A DNA stretch of 64,000 nt, from NCBI RefSeq assembly GCF_000092045.1, contig NC_004041.2:1-64000 (forward strand), read 5' to 3'. Positions 28,647 through 37,257 of the stretch are shown here, in pieces. Under the pieces are notes generated by a model, which was not told the origin of the DNA, did not search any database, and was given only the letters and a program-made list of their open reading frames with translations. Made by a program: the position numbers and the translations under genes. How positions within the stretch are numbered: position 1 is the stretch's first letter; every line of letters starts with the position of its first letter. The stretch is from Rhizobium etli CFN 42 (lineage in GTDB: Bacteria > Pseudomonadota > Alphaproteobacteria > Rhizobiales > Rhizobiaceae).

Positions 28647-28866
28647 TGCGACAGAGGACCGGATTGGGTAGCGACTACCACCAGCCATACTGCCGCAGCT
28701 ACGCCGGCACGCAGGAGAAAGGATTCGAGTGCGAGGTGGCAACCTCGCCTTCGACTTGGGGTGTCCCACGGCAATCGCAGCCTTTGCAGCGTCAGCTACC
28801 TGTTTCGAGTCCTGTTCGTTCTGCAAACGATGCGATCTTAAAACGTCCTGGAGAATGATCGCCGGG

Positions 28867-29919
28867 TCATGCTGCAGCCGTCAACGAGAGGCAGCTAAGG
28901 GTGAAGCCCGGTCCCATCGCCGTCAGGACAGTTCTCCTGGGTAGTCCTTGCGCAAGAAGCTTCTCGAGTACGAACAGCGCGGTTGGCGAGGACATGTTCC
29001 CATAGTCCGAGAGAACCTCACGTTCCTGGTCGAGGGTTCCCTGGCTTAGTTTAAGCGCCGATTCCAAGGCGGTGATAACCTTTGATCCACCGGGGTGGCA
29101 CGCAAACCGGTCAACGTCGGCAGGAGCAAGATCTGATCGGGCGAGTATGGACGTTACGCCCTTCAGCACATGAGTTTCGGCGAACGGTGGTATCGCACGA
29201 TCGAAGATCACGCCCAGACCCTCCGGATCGACGCTCCATCCCATGATGTCTAGCGTGTCGGGCCACGTATGCTGGCCTGCAAGTTCGACCTCGGCCAGAC
29301 CGGTCTCACTAGCACGCACCACGCAGGCGGCGGCCCCGTCGCCGAAGAGGGCGGTCGCCACGATGTTCGCCTTCGTAAGCTTGTCCATGCGAAATGCCAA
29401 CGTGCAGGTCTCGACGGCGACCACCAGCACGACTGAGCCTGGCCGGGATGCCGCCAGCCGTGACCCGATTGAAAGCCCAGAGACTCCGCCGGCACAGCCG
29501 AGGCCAAACACGGGAACCCGTTCGACATCGTCCCGGAAGCCCAGTTCTCGGCTTACCCTCGCTTCCAGACTAGGTGTCGCAATACCAGTCGAGGAGACGG
29601 TTACGATCGTGTCGACATCGCCTGCTGCAATGCCCGCCGACACGAGAGCCTTGCTGGCGGCGGCGACGAACATTGCACCCGCGCCCTCGATATGAGCGAG
29701 GTTTCGTTCGGGCCATCCCGACGTCTCGAGATACCACTCGATCGGCCGGACGGCATAGCGGCGCCGAATTCCCGAGGTTTCGAACACCCTTGCCAGCTTT
29801 TCGAAATCGCCAAATCGCGATGAGAACGCGGTGTGCGAGGCTCGCGCCGCGTCACGCTGGTCGATGACATGTGGCGGAACGGCGGTGCCGACGGATACCA
29901 GCTTGACGGGTTGCTGCAT
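28867..29919 (-). CDS. Type III polyketide synthase (chalcone/stilbene synthase family)
   Basis: A 350-residue thiolase-fold enzyme. The catalytic triad of type III PKS is in place: Cys142 in GLGCAGGVSGLS, His275 in ACHPGGSK and Asn308 in YGNMSSPTALF. The GPGF-type motif of the C terminus is MGPGFTLSCLSL. Such enzymes condense malonyl-CoA onto an acyl-CoA starter, giving resorcinols, pyrones or similar. No tailoring methyltransferase lies next to it. The promoter region is shared with a divergent CBS-BON gene and holds an exact FixK box 176 bp from this start. The gene is intact; its product is unknown. Confidence 0.85.
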   Translation of the reverse strand: MQQPVKLVSVGTAVPPHVIDQRDAARASHTAFSSRFGDFEKLARVFETSGIRRRYAVRPIEWYLETSGWPERNLAHIEGAGAMFVAAASKALVSAGIAAGDVDTIVTVSSTGIATPSLEARVSRELGFRDDVERVPVFGLGCAGGVSGLSIGSRLAASRPGSVVLVVAVETCTLAFRMDKLTKANIVATALFGDGAAACVVRASETGLAEVELAGQHTWPDTLDIMGWSVDPEGLGVIFDRAIPPFAETHVLKGVTSILARSDLAPADVDRFACHPGGSKVITALESALKLSQGTLDQEREVLSDYGNMSSPTALFVLEKLLAQGLPRRTVLTAMGPGFTLSCLSLTAAA

Positions 29920-30094
29920 AAGACTCCTTGCGACGGCGCGGGAAGAATTTGGTACGCCGCGCGAGGACGAGACCGAACCGTAACGCCTCGATCCTCAATA
30001 AGTTGCAATGCGGGCGAGCCTGACGCCGCACTTCGTCGGAAGGCTTCAGAGACGACGACGCGTGAAGAATGCCTCCCGCGGCTTCGTGTCTGCC

Positions 30095-30108
30095 TTGATC
30101 CACGTCAA
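30095..30108. promoter_or_regulatory. FixK/FNR box
   Basis: TTGATCCACGTCAA, an exact TTGA-N6-TCAA, 53 bp upstream of the CBS-BON gene and 176 bp from the divergent polyketide synthase start. Confidence 0.65.
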
Positions 30109-30160
30109 TGCGCTCAACAAGTTGGCTCCGTAATTGTCCGATCGAAAAGGAGACAGCGCG

Positions 30161-30811
30161 ATGCTTGCTAGAGACATCATGACGACCCCGTGACGACGCT
30201 CGACGAGGGACACAACGTCAGGGAAGCCGTCGAGATCGTCAACGCCAGCAAGATCGGCGCGGTGCCCGTCATCGATGGCGAAGGGCGGCTCACCGGCATC
30301 GTCACCGGGGAGACCTGCTGCGCCGGGTGGCGTCATCCTGGGCGAGACGGGCGGTACCGCATACGCGCGACCGCGAAGATGCACTGGCGGACTATGTGAA
30401 GGCCCGAAGCTGGCGCGTCAAGGACGTGATGTCGACGCCCGTCGTCAGCGCCGCCCCGAGCGCAACCGCGAGCCAGCTCGCAGAACTCCTGCAGGCCCAC
30501 GACATCAAACACCGAACGGCAGACTCGCCGGCATAATCAGCCGTCACGACTTGATGCGAGCGCTTCTCGATGTTCGACGGCAGTGTACTGCTTCCGGCGA
30601 CGAGGCCCTAGGGACGGCCGTTCGTGGCCGCCTGGAAACCGAGTTCGAAATAAGGTTCCCCATCGTCAATGCGACCGTCTCCGACGGGGCAGTGACCCTG
30701 AGGGGAGAGGTCGAGACGGAGCTGGAATGCTCGGCGGCCAGGGTGGCGGCGGAAAGCATCCGCGGCGTCGGCGGCGTGGTAAACAACATCACCCTGGCTA
30801 CCGCATGGTGA
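30161..30811 (+). pseudogene. CBS-CBS-BON protein, multiple frameshifts
   Basis: AAAAGGAGA precedes the ATG at 30161. The start MLARDIMTTP is closed at once by a shift, after which VTTLDEGHNVREAVEIVNAS, IGAVPVIDGEGRLTGIVTG (first CBS), VKDVMSTPVVSAAPSATASQ (second CBS), LAGIISRHDLMRALLDV and a C-terminal BON domain (VSDGAVTLRGEVETELE) appear in three frames. Assembled, it would be a full-length CBS-CBS-BON protein of about 215 residues, a type known from rhizobial microaerobic genes. It is broken by at least three single-base shifts. Confidence 0.65.
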
Positions 30812-30850
30812 GCTCTCTCAAACTATGAAATCGTCCCTGGAGTTTCCGTC

Positions 30851-30994
30851 ATGTTTGTCAGGGTCATGCAAGACGCCGTCGCGTCGAGGTTTCTCCTCGT
30901 CATCCTGATCCTCATGGTGGGGACGGTCGTGAGCGTCCTACTGGTGAGGCCATCCGACGACTCCCGAACCGGGCGCGTCGAGCGCTCTCTCTGA
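30851..30994 (+). CDS. Small single-pass membrane protein
   Basis: A 47-residue frame, ATG at 30851, with TGGAG nine bases upstream. One membrane helix, FLLVILILMVGTVVSVLLV, is followed by a charged tail (RPSDDSRTGRVERSL). It starts 39 bp after the CBS-BON frame ends and may have been in the same transcript. No family is recognised; the case rests on the ribosome site and the clean helix. Confidence 0.4.
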   Translation: MFVRVMQDAVASRFLLVILILMVGTVVSVLLVRPSDDSRTGRVERSL

Positions 30995-31073
30995 CCCGTG
31001 AGTGCGCGATGAACATCTGGCCCTCCAGGATTTAATTGTCCGGCCGCGTCCCGCAAATGGCGCGACGGATTCG

Positions 31074-31585
31074 ATGCTCTCCGAACTATTCGGCTTCATC
31101 TGGCTGATGGGAAGGCGTCATCAGGCGTTGGTCGCAGGGCTGTCCCTGGCTCTTTTCGTTATCGGCGCGGCGCCTCTCGAACTCCAGCGCCGGATCGTCA
31201 ATGAGGCGACCGAGCAAGCGTCATACCGGTCTCTTCTCTTTCTCGTCTCCCTCTATCTCGCGGTCGCAGTGTTGAAGGGCGCGATAAATTCACCTCCAAC
31301 CTCTAAAGAAGCTGGGTGGGCGAAAAAAGCACGCTTTGGCTCGGGGCGCGCGTTCTGCATCGGGCCGAGACGCCGCCATCGGAATCCACGCTCGAGGGGG
31401 TTGAGCTGTCGATCGTCTTTGCGGAAGCGGAACCGGTGGGCAGTTTCGTTGGGACCAGCATCTCCGAGCCGCTACTCCAGATCGGCATCCTTGTCACCGT
31501 GGGCGGTTATCTGATCTATCTCCAGCCGCTGATGAGGATGGCCGTCGCAGCCACCTTCGCCCCGCAGATTGCGTTCGTCCCGATG
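31074..31585 (+). pseudogene. ABC transporter membrane-domain fragment
   Basis: The frame from the ATG at 31074 gives two predicted helices (LFGFIWLMGRRHQALVAGLS and ALFVIGAAPLELQRRIV), then YRSLLFLVSLYLAVAVLKG. A later frame gives [20 protein letters not shown] and [16 protein letters not shown]. These match the start of the membrane domain of fused ABC exporters. A frameshift near 31300 and truncation by the IS256 fragment at about 31590 leave no ATPase domain. Confidence 0.5.
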
Positions 31586-31589
31586 TTAG

Positions 31590-32153
31590 GCTGCTCACCT
31601 GGCTTTTGGAGATGCCGCTCATACCCATGGCCTTGACCAAGTCGTCGACAGAACGAGTCGAGATTCCCTGGATATACGCTTCCTGGATAACGGCCGTCAG
31701 AGCTTTCTCTGCCATGCGGCGCGGTTCAAGGAAGCTCGGAAAGTAGCTGCCTTTGCGCAGCTTCGGAATGCGAAGCTCGACGGTGCCAGCCCGCGTCTCC
31801 CGATGTCACGGTAGCCATTGCGTTGTGCGAGCCGCATCGAGTTCTTCACACCGAAGTCTGCACCCGTAGCCGAGCCTACTTCCAGCTCCATCAGCCGCTC
31901 GGCAGCAAGACCGATCATCTCACGCAACAAATCTGCATCGGCACTCTTCTCAACAAGGGAGCGCACGTTCATCATGTCATTGGTCCTCGGTGATCTTTCC
32001 GTCAGGTTGGTCTTGAACAACCCGACCCTAGCGGAAAACACTGATGGCCGCCCGCAAAGCCGATCACCCGCTACAGCGCAACGAGAAGCGCGCGGGCGCT
32101 CGGCTTTACTCCCTACCGTCACCTACGCCACGTACTGGGACACGATCCGATAG
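31590..32153 (-). pseudogene. IS256-family remnant: N-terminal transposase and one end
   Basis: From about 31975 the minus strand reads NVRSLVEKSADADLLREMIG, LAAERLMELEVGSATGA and AQRNGYRD, then in another frame [20 protein letters not shown] and [20 protein letters not shown]. This is the N-terminal 130 residues of a Mutator/IS256 transposase, with frameshifts and the catalytic half missing. The right-hand limit near 32150 (complement of CGTACTGGGACACGATC) looks like the element's terminal repeat and cuts the coxL-like gene. Confidence 0.65.
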
Positions 32154-32489
32154 AACGGCCACCTTTTCCCGCGTGCAAGTGGCCATATGGGGGTGGCGTA
32201 ATAACCAGGCATACGCGAGGTCGGTATGGCAGGTTTGATCTCTCCTTCCAGGTCGCTCGCGTTATAGATCGCGACGACGCCGGGCACCGAGAACGCATCG
32301 CCGACATCGATGTTCAGGATTCGGGCATGTGGCTGGTCGGAGCGTCGCAATGCGATATGCAACATACCGCGGCGCCATGTCATCGACATACTGACCAACA
32401 CCCGTCAGCAGACGTGGATCTTCGGTGCGCTTGTCCCGCTTGCCGACAAGTTTGGGCCGCAGCTCGACGGAATGGTCCTGCTGGCTCAT
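32154..32489 (-). pseudogene. CO-dehydrogenase/xanthine-dehydrogenase large subunit, N-terminal stub
   Basis: The ATG at 32489 overlaps the lactonase stop (ATGA). The frame reads ELRPKLVGKRDKRTEDPRLL and TGVGQYVDDM, the standard N terminus of the molybdopterin-binding large subunit. After a shift near 32365 it continues as LHIALRRSDQPHARILNIDV, DAFSVPGVVAIYNASDLEG. About 110 of some 780 residues remain; the IS256 end cuts it at about 32153. The missing part holds the active site. Confidence 0.7.
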
Positions 32490-33247
32490 TCGTAGAACTC
32501 CACACCCTTTCGCAACTCTTGCCATTGCGCGTCGTCGTGGCCGAAAATGATAGAAGCTCCCCGCTCCCGAAGAGCTTTCAGGCGAGCGAGTGCCTCTGCG
32601 GCGAGTTCGATGTTCCAAGTATTTCTCGGAGCGATACCGGTGTCGACGCTCGCCTGGAGCGGGGCAGCATCTGAAGCGAGTATAAATGAACCATCTTTTT
32701 CCAGCTCGACACGGGCGACGGTCATTCCGGGGGTATGACCCGGCATGGGCAGCAAGACGATGCGCCCGTCGCCAAAGACGTCATGCTCGGCATTGAAGGT
32801 CTGGAAACCCTGGGGCTGGTCCCATTCTCCTCGAAGATAGCCTTGATTTTCTGCACCGCTTGCCGTGGCGGCCTGCGCCTCCGCTTCGTGGCAGAGGATC
32901 GTTGCGCGCCGAAAGTACGCGTTGCAGCCGCAATGATCGGGATGCAGATGTGAACAGATCACAACATCTATGTCCTCGGGATCGAGAGCAAGAGTCTTCA
33001 ACTGATGAACGACCGTCCGCTCTGGCGAAAAGATCGGGGTCATAACCTTGCTTAACCCACCCCATCGCGCGCCTGGATCGATGGCGGCCTCTGGATTGCA
33101 TCCGCTATCGAACAGCGCGTTGCCTTGGGGATGGCGCATCAGGGTGGCGTGAACCGGCAATTCAATCGCTTCTTCCTTCAGCGCCCCAGGGACGTAGATG
33201 GACCGGCGCATACGAAGGCGGCCGGCCTCGAGAAAATGCATCTTCAT
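32486..33247 (-). CDS. MBL-fold N-acyl-homoserine-lactonase-like protein
   Basis: An intact 253-residue metallo-beta-lactamase-fold enzyme. The zinc motif HLHPDH is at residues 100-105, with further ligands His171 (PMPGHTPG), Asp193 (LASDAAP) and His237 (IFGHDDA), the pattern of AHL lactonases such as AiiA and AttM/BlcC. It has no signal peptide. It would open the lactone of acyl-homoserine lactones or a similar lactone. Both ends overlap neighbours by ATGA (coxS stop at its start, coxL start at its stop), so it was translated within a molybdenum-hydroxylase operon. The other three operon genes are broken; this one is not. Its true substrate may be a metabolic lactone linked to that operon. 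Confidence 0.8.
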   Translation of the reverse strand: MKMHFLEAGRLRMRRSIYVPGALKEEAIELPVHATLMRHPQGNALFDSGCNPEAAIDPGARWGGLSKVMTPIFSPERTVVHQLKTLALDPEDIDVVICSHLHPDHCGCNAYFRRATILCHEAEAQAATASGAENQGYLRGEWDQPQGFQTFNAEHDVFGDGRIVLLPMPGHTPGMTVARVELEKDGSFILASDAAPLQASVDTGIAPRNTWNIELAAEALARLKALRERGASIIFGHDDAQWQELRKGVEFYE

Positions 33248-33718
33248 CTTAAAGGTCCTCTCTTGCTAGCCAGTTCGCGGACGGCGTTGACGATGTTTTC
33301 ATAGCCCGTACAACGACAGATGTTTCCTGAGAGCGCTTCCCTGATCTTATCATCGGTTTCCAGCGGATGGTGGCGAAGAAGGTCGATGATCGCCAACGAT
33401 GAAACTGGGCCTACAAATTCGCATTGCAGGCCATGATGCTGGCGGAACGCTTCTTGGATTCGTCCGAGTATCGACGCTTCCCTGGCCATGGTTTCGATTT
33501 CGCTTCCGTCTGCCTGCACTGCAAGCATCAGACAGGAGCGTGCGCTCCTTCCATCGAGAATGACGGTGCAGGCACCGCAAACGCCATGTTCGCACCCGAC
33601 ATGGGTTCCGGTCAGGCAAAGGATCCTGGCGCAGGAAGTGGCTCAGCAGCGTTCGTGCTTCGATCGTGCGCGTCATATACGCTTCGTTGACGCTGACGGT
33701 GATCGTCTTCTCACTCAT
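33244..33718 (-). pseudogene. [2Fe-2S] small subunit of a CO-dehydrogenase-type enzyme, frameshifted
   Basis: Start MSEKTITVSVNEAYMTRTIE, then TLLSHFLRQ; after a shift near 33633 the frame gives LCLTGTHVGCEHGVCGACTV (the plant-ferredoxin cysteine cluster), SARSCLMLAVQADGSEIETM and the second cluster GNICRCTGYENI. It would carry electrons between the molybdenum and FAD subunits. It overlaps the medium subunit gene upstream and the lactonase downstream by ATGA. One single-base shift breaks it. Confidence 0.7.
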
Positions 33719-34420
33719 CTTGCTTGAAGCCTTTCGTGGTTCGCGCGGCTCCAGGCGGCGCGACGGGCCCGTTTGGCAAGGACGCCTGAGAGATGCCTGC
33801 GGTAATCTGCAGAGGCATGGATATCCGTGTTGGGCGTGAGGATTCCAGCCAGGCGATCCGCCACCGTATCGAGAGCCGGCTCGGAAACATCCGTCCCCTC
33901 GATGATGCCCTCGATCTCTTCAAGCCGCAGCGGGGTTTCACCAACGCCCATCATGCCAACGCGAACGTCAGACGCCCTGCCATCTACACAATGCAGCGTC
34001 GTCGCAAAGCAAGCGAGTGCGAAGTCCCCGTGGCGTTTTGCAAACTCCTCAAATCCCCATCCGGCATCCGGTCTCATCGCGTCGAGCTCGACGCGAATTA
34101 CAAACTCGTCCGGTTCCAACGAGTTGACCAGCGATCCGACAAAAAAATCGGCTGCAGGTATTTCGCGTCTGCCGCGCTGAGAGGAGGCGATGACCGTCCC
34201 ACCGAGGAACCGTGTCATCATCGGCATCTCGGTCGCTGGATCCGCATGCGCGACGCTGCCGCCGAAGGTGCCGCGGTTGCGCACGGTCATATGGGTGACG
34301 TGATGCATCGCCTCATGCACGATCGGCAAGTGTTGGCGGATGATCGGGTCTGTCGCGGTCAAGTGATGGCGTACCGTCGGCGCCGATTCTCACCCGATCT
34401 CCGTGCAGTTCGATCCGATC
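33715..34420 (-). pseudogene. FAD-binding medium subunit of a CO-dehydrogenase-type enzyme, N terminus lost
   Basis: The 215-residue frame reads LPIVHEAMHHVTHMTVRNRG, TFGGSVAHADPATEMP and GMMGVGETPLRLEEIE, typical of the CoxM/CutM family. The preceding RIGA segment is in another frame near 34370. The first FAD-binding part (the usual LAGGQSL motif) is absent; upstream lies other DNA and an IS66 fragment from 34603. It is the first gene of the ATGA-coupled operon coxM-coxS-lactonase-coxL. Confidence 0.7.
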
Positions 34421-34602
34421 TCCATGAACCGACGTTACTACGCGCGGCGCCCAAAATCCCGCGGCCCTGCTCGGATGGATACGATCTCTCTGAGCAGTTC
34501 GAGGTTCTCGCCGGTCATGGTGGCCACGTCTTCGATCGTGCAGATATGCATCGAACGAGCCATCAGGCGGCCTTTTGCGCAGTGGAGACCGTCGGAAGCA
34601 TA

Positions 34603-34738
34603 TTCCACGGCAACAGGTCTTCAAGCCTATCTACCGGTTAATCTTTGATCTGGGTTAGGACGTCCGTGAGGTAGCTCTCGGGGTTGCGGCCATGCAGTTT
34701 GTCCGTTCCAATGATGGTCAAGATATTAGCGTTGCGCT
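34603..34738 (-). pseudogene. IS66 transposase C-terminal fragment
   Basis: The minus strand reads ANILTIIGTDKLHGRNPESY and LTDVLTQIKD, a stop, then PVDRLEDLLPWN. This is the conserved end of IS66 TnpC, with one in-frame nonsense codon. It bounds the broken cox operon upstream of the medium subunit. Confidence 0.6.
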
Positions 34739-34789
34739 ATCCCGTTCGTAATTTGCATCGTGTAAGTCTTCACTCCTGATGCTCGTTCT

Positions 34790-34828
34790 CGGGCCGCGCC
34801 ACGCAACGCGCGGCCCGTCTTTCGGTTT
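34790..34828 (+). terminator. Hairpin with T-rich tail upstream of rhizavidin
   Basis: CGGGCCGCGC (34790-34799) pairs with GCGCGGCCCG (34808-34817) around an 8-base loop, followed by TCTTTCGGTTTT. It is a good Rho-independent terminator on the plus strand and would insulate the rhizavidin gene from upstream transcripts. Confidence 0.6.
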
Positions 34829-34931
34829 TCTCAACCCGGGAAATTGCTACTCGGATTGATTGATTATTACGAGTTTATATGCAACCTTCGGTACGATCGC
34901 CGACGGTCGGCGCACATCAGGAGGAAAAACC

Positions 34932-35399
34932 ATGATCCGTACTAATGCAGTTGCAGCACTTGTGTTTGCTGTAGCAACCTCAGCTCTTGCTTTCGATGCA
35001 AGCAACTTCAAGGATTTTTCAAGCATCGCATCGGCTTCCAGCAGTTGGCAGAACCAGTCCGGCTCGACGATGATCATTCAAGTCGACTCGTTCGGAAATG
35101 TCTCCGGCCAATATGTAAACAGAGCCCAGGGCACCGGATGCCAGAACTCGCCCTATCCGCTAACAGGAAGGGTAAACGGGACGTTCATCGCATTTTCGGT
35201 CGGCTGGAACAATTCGACGGAGAACTGCAATTCCGCAACCGGATGGACCGGCTACGCACAGGTCAACGGCAACAACACTGAGATAGTCACGAGCTGGAAC
35301 CTCGCTTACGAAGGCGGCTCCGGTCCGGCCATTGAGCAAGGACAAGACACTTTCCAGTACGTGCCGACGACTGAGAACAAAAGCCTCTTGAAGGATTAA
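34932..35399 (+). CDS. Rhizavidin, secreted biotin-binding avidin-family protein
   Basis: A 155-residue precursor from the ATG at 34932, which has AGGAGG a few bases upstream; a longer 179-residue frame from 34860 exists but lacks a ribosome site. The signal peptide NAVAALVFAVATSALA precedes the mature protein FDASNFKDFSSIASASSSW. The avidin features are clear: SWQNQSGSTMIIQ (biotin-binding Asn/Ser), VSGQYVNRAQG, PLTGRVNGTFIAFSVGWNN and WTGYAQVNGN. The sequence matches my recall of rhizavidin from Rhizobium etli, a dimeric avidin that binds biotin very tightly, with a disulfide between the two mature cysteines. It probably scavenges biotin or denies it to others. It is isolated between IS66 fragments, so horizontal gain is likely. 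Confidence 0.92.
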   Translation: MIRTNAVAALVFAVATSALAFDASNFKDFSSIASASSSWQNQSGSTMIIQVDSFGNVSGQYVNRAQGTGCQNSPYPLTGRVNGTFIAFSVGWNNSTENCNSATGWTGYAQVNGNNTEIVTSWNLAYEGGSGPAIEQGQDTFQYVPTTENKSLLKD

Positions 35400-35502
35400 T
35401 CTCCTCTGCCCTGCCGGCGCTGGCCCGTCAGAGATTGTGGAGCAAGAATTCATCGAATATGGCCAAAGGCTTAGACGAAGCTGCTTTCCCTGCCGAATAA
35501 AA

Positions 35503-35540
35503 GCGCCGCGTGCTCGTCCGCGCGGCGCAAATCCTTATTT
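35503..35540 (+). terminator. GC hairpin downstream of rhizavidin
   Basis: GCGCCGCG (35503-35510) pairs with CGCGGCGC (35521-35528) over a 10-base loop, followed by AAATCCTTATTT. It is the probable end of the rhizavidin transcript, about 100 bp after the stop. Confidence 0.5.
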
Positions 35541-35619
35541 GATGAGTTCAATGCGGCCAAAACGGCAAGCTTTCCGGACAAAAGTAAGCATCCGAGGATG
35601 CGCCGCCTTGGGGCAAACG

Positions 35620-35832
35620 CGGCGATCTGATCAAGGTCGTTTGGCACGATGGCCAGGGGGCCTGCCTGTTCACGAAAAAATTGGAGCGAGGAAGGTTTAT
35701 CTAGCGTGACGGCCAGGGCGCTTGTCTGTTCACGAAGAAGCTGGAGCGCGGCCGCTTCATCTGGCCGTCAGCCGCTGACGGCACGGTGGTGATCACACCG
35801 GCGCAGCTCGGTTATCTGCTCGAAGGTCTACA
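35620..35832 (+). pseudogene. IS66 TnpB remnants, two overlapping copies in tandem
   Basis: The first piece reads LIKVVWHDGQGACLFTKKLE with RGRFI; the second repeats GQGACLFTKKLERGRFIWP and goes on to TVVITPAQLGYLLEGL. Both are the central part of IS66 TnpB, with different synonymous bases, so two different IS66 copies have been joined. Neither has a start. Confidence 0.6.
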
Positions 35833-36177
35833 GAAATATCCCTGCTTGTGAGTCTGACGAATCATCACCGGACAAGATCGGGGTGCTGGATCCGAGCCAT
35901 CCGTTATTTGGACGCTCCTTTAATGTGATGCGTGAGGTGGGACGTAGAGGCGGCAACTTCGCGCCGTCGTATGAGGTTGAACATCGTGGTGGATCGACCT
36001 TGCTGATACCCGTGTCTGCGACACAGGGATATGTCGAAGCCTGAAATACTGACGCGCGAAGGACACCATTCGCCCAATTGTGAGGAGAAGGTTTTGCCAA
36101 TCACTGTGCAACGCCTCCGCCTTGCAGCGGGCATCTAGGTAAAGGCACAGCGCAACAGATGGACACACGAACCTAGT

Positions 36178-36465
36178 TTGCTCAGCGCCGTACAACTTGC
36201 CGCCAGGCTCGATATTCCCGTCAATTGGATTTACGTTCAAATCAGGCGGAAGCGCCTGCTCATCGACCAGCAATCAACCGGAGCATATTTGTTCCAAAAT
36301 TCCCCAGCGGTCGTCAACGCGGTTCGCGACCTTCGCAACCGTACCATTCATCAACTCGATCTGAGAATCATTCAGCCTCACCAGGAGGGGCATCAACATG
36401 CGTTGTCGCTGGAGGGAATTGACTGGCGCGCACGGCAGGAAACCTGGCGCCCCAGCCGGGTTTGA
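36178..36465 (+). pseudogene. C-terminal fragment, possibly of a serine recombinase
   Basis: The frame reads LSAVQLAARLDIPVNWIYVQ, RRKRLLIDQQSTGAYLFQNS, AVVNAVRDLRNRTIHQLDLR, ending in HQEGHQHA. This HTH-like segment resembles the C-terminal end of recombinases found in rhizobial mobile DNA. No catalytic domain is attached. The assignment is tentative; the 35833-36177 stretch before it holds no gene I can support. Confidence 0.35.
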
Positions 36466-36512
36466 CTCAATTTTTGCATTGAGATTGTTGAGAAATCTGA
36501 TTCAATGTCGTT

Positions 36513-37214
36513 ATGACATTGCCGCCGCTTACCCTGCCATCGGACCTTGCCAGCGCTCATCCGGCGCTGCTGGCCGAACGTGCTGCGCGGCTGCAAGCTG
36601 AGGCGGACGCGGCCAACGCGAAGGCGCGGCTGTCGAGCATTGAGGCGCTCAACGTGCATTTGCAGTTGCTGATCGGCAAGCTGGAGCGCGAGAAGCACGG
36701 GCCGCGCCGCGAGCGCACGCAGCGGCTGATCGATCAGTTGGAATTTGCAGCTCGAAGAGCTCGTGGCGTAGGCCGCCGAGGACGAACTGAGCGTCCAAGA
36801 GGCCGCGGCCAGAACGCAGTCCGTGCGCGCCTTCGCCCGCAAGCGTCCAGTGCGCAAGGCGTCGCCCAAAGACGTCGAGCGCGCACGCATCGTCATCGAA
36901 GCGCCGACGGCATGTGCCTGCTGTGGCGGCTCGCGGCTGTCGAAGCTGGGCGAGGATGTGACGGAAACGCTGGAGGATATCCCGCGCCGATTCAAGGTGA
37001 TCGAGACGGTGCGCGAGAAATTTACCTGCCGCGATTGCGAGGCGATCAGTCAGGCTCCCGCACCGTTCCATGCGACGCCCGCGCGGCTTCATCGGCCCTC
37101 AGTTGCTGGCGACGATCGTGTTCGACAAGTTCGGGCAGCACATCCCGCTGAACCGCCAGAGCACGCGGTTCAAATGTGAGGCATCGGTCCGTCGACCCAG
37201 ACCCTGGCCGGTGA
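36513..37214 (+). pseudogene. IS66 TnpC transposase, N-terminal part, frameshifted
   Basis: From the ATG at 36513 the frame gives the leucine-rich N terminus LQAEADAANAKARLSSIEAL and LIGKLEREKHGPRRERTQRL. After an in-frame stop and a shift it continues with the zinc-finger region CACCGGSRLSKLGEDVTETL, EDIPRRFKVIETVREKFTCR and, in a third frame, FIGPQLLATIVFDKFGQHIP and LNRQSTRFKCE. It ends near 37214, before the DDE catalytic core. It is a dead IS66 fragment adjoining the next gene pair. Confidence 0.7.
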
Positions 37215-37257
37215 ATGTTGATCCGAATGTCTTCGAGCTGCGGCAAATGCTGGAGCA

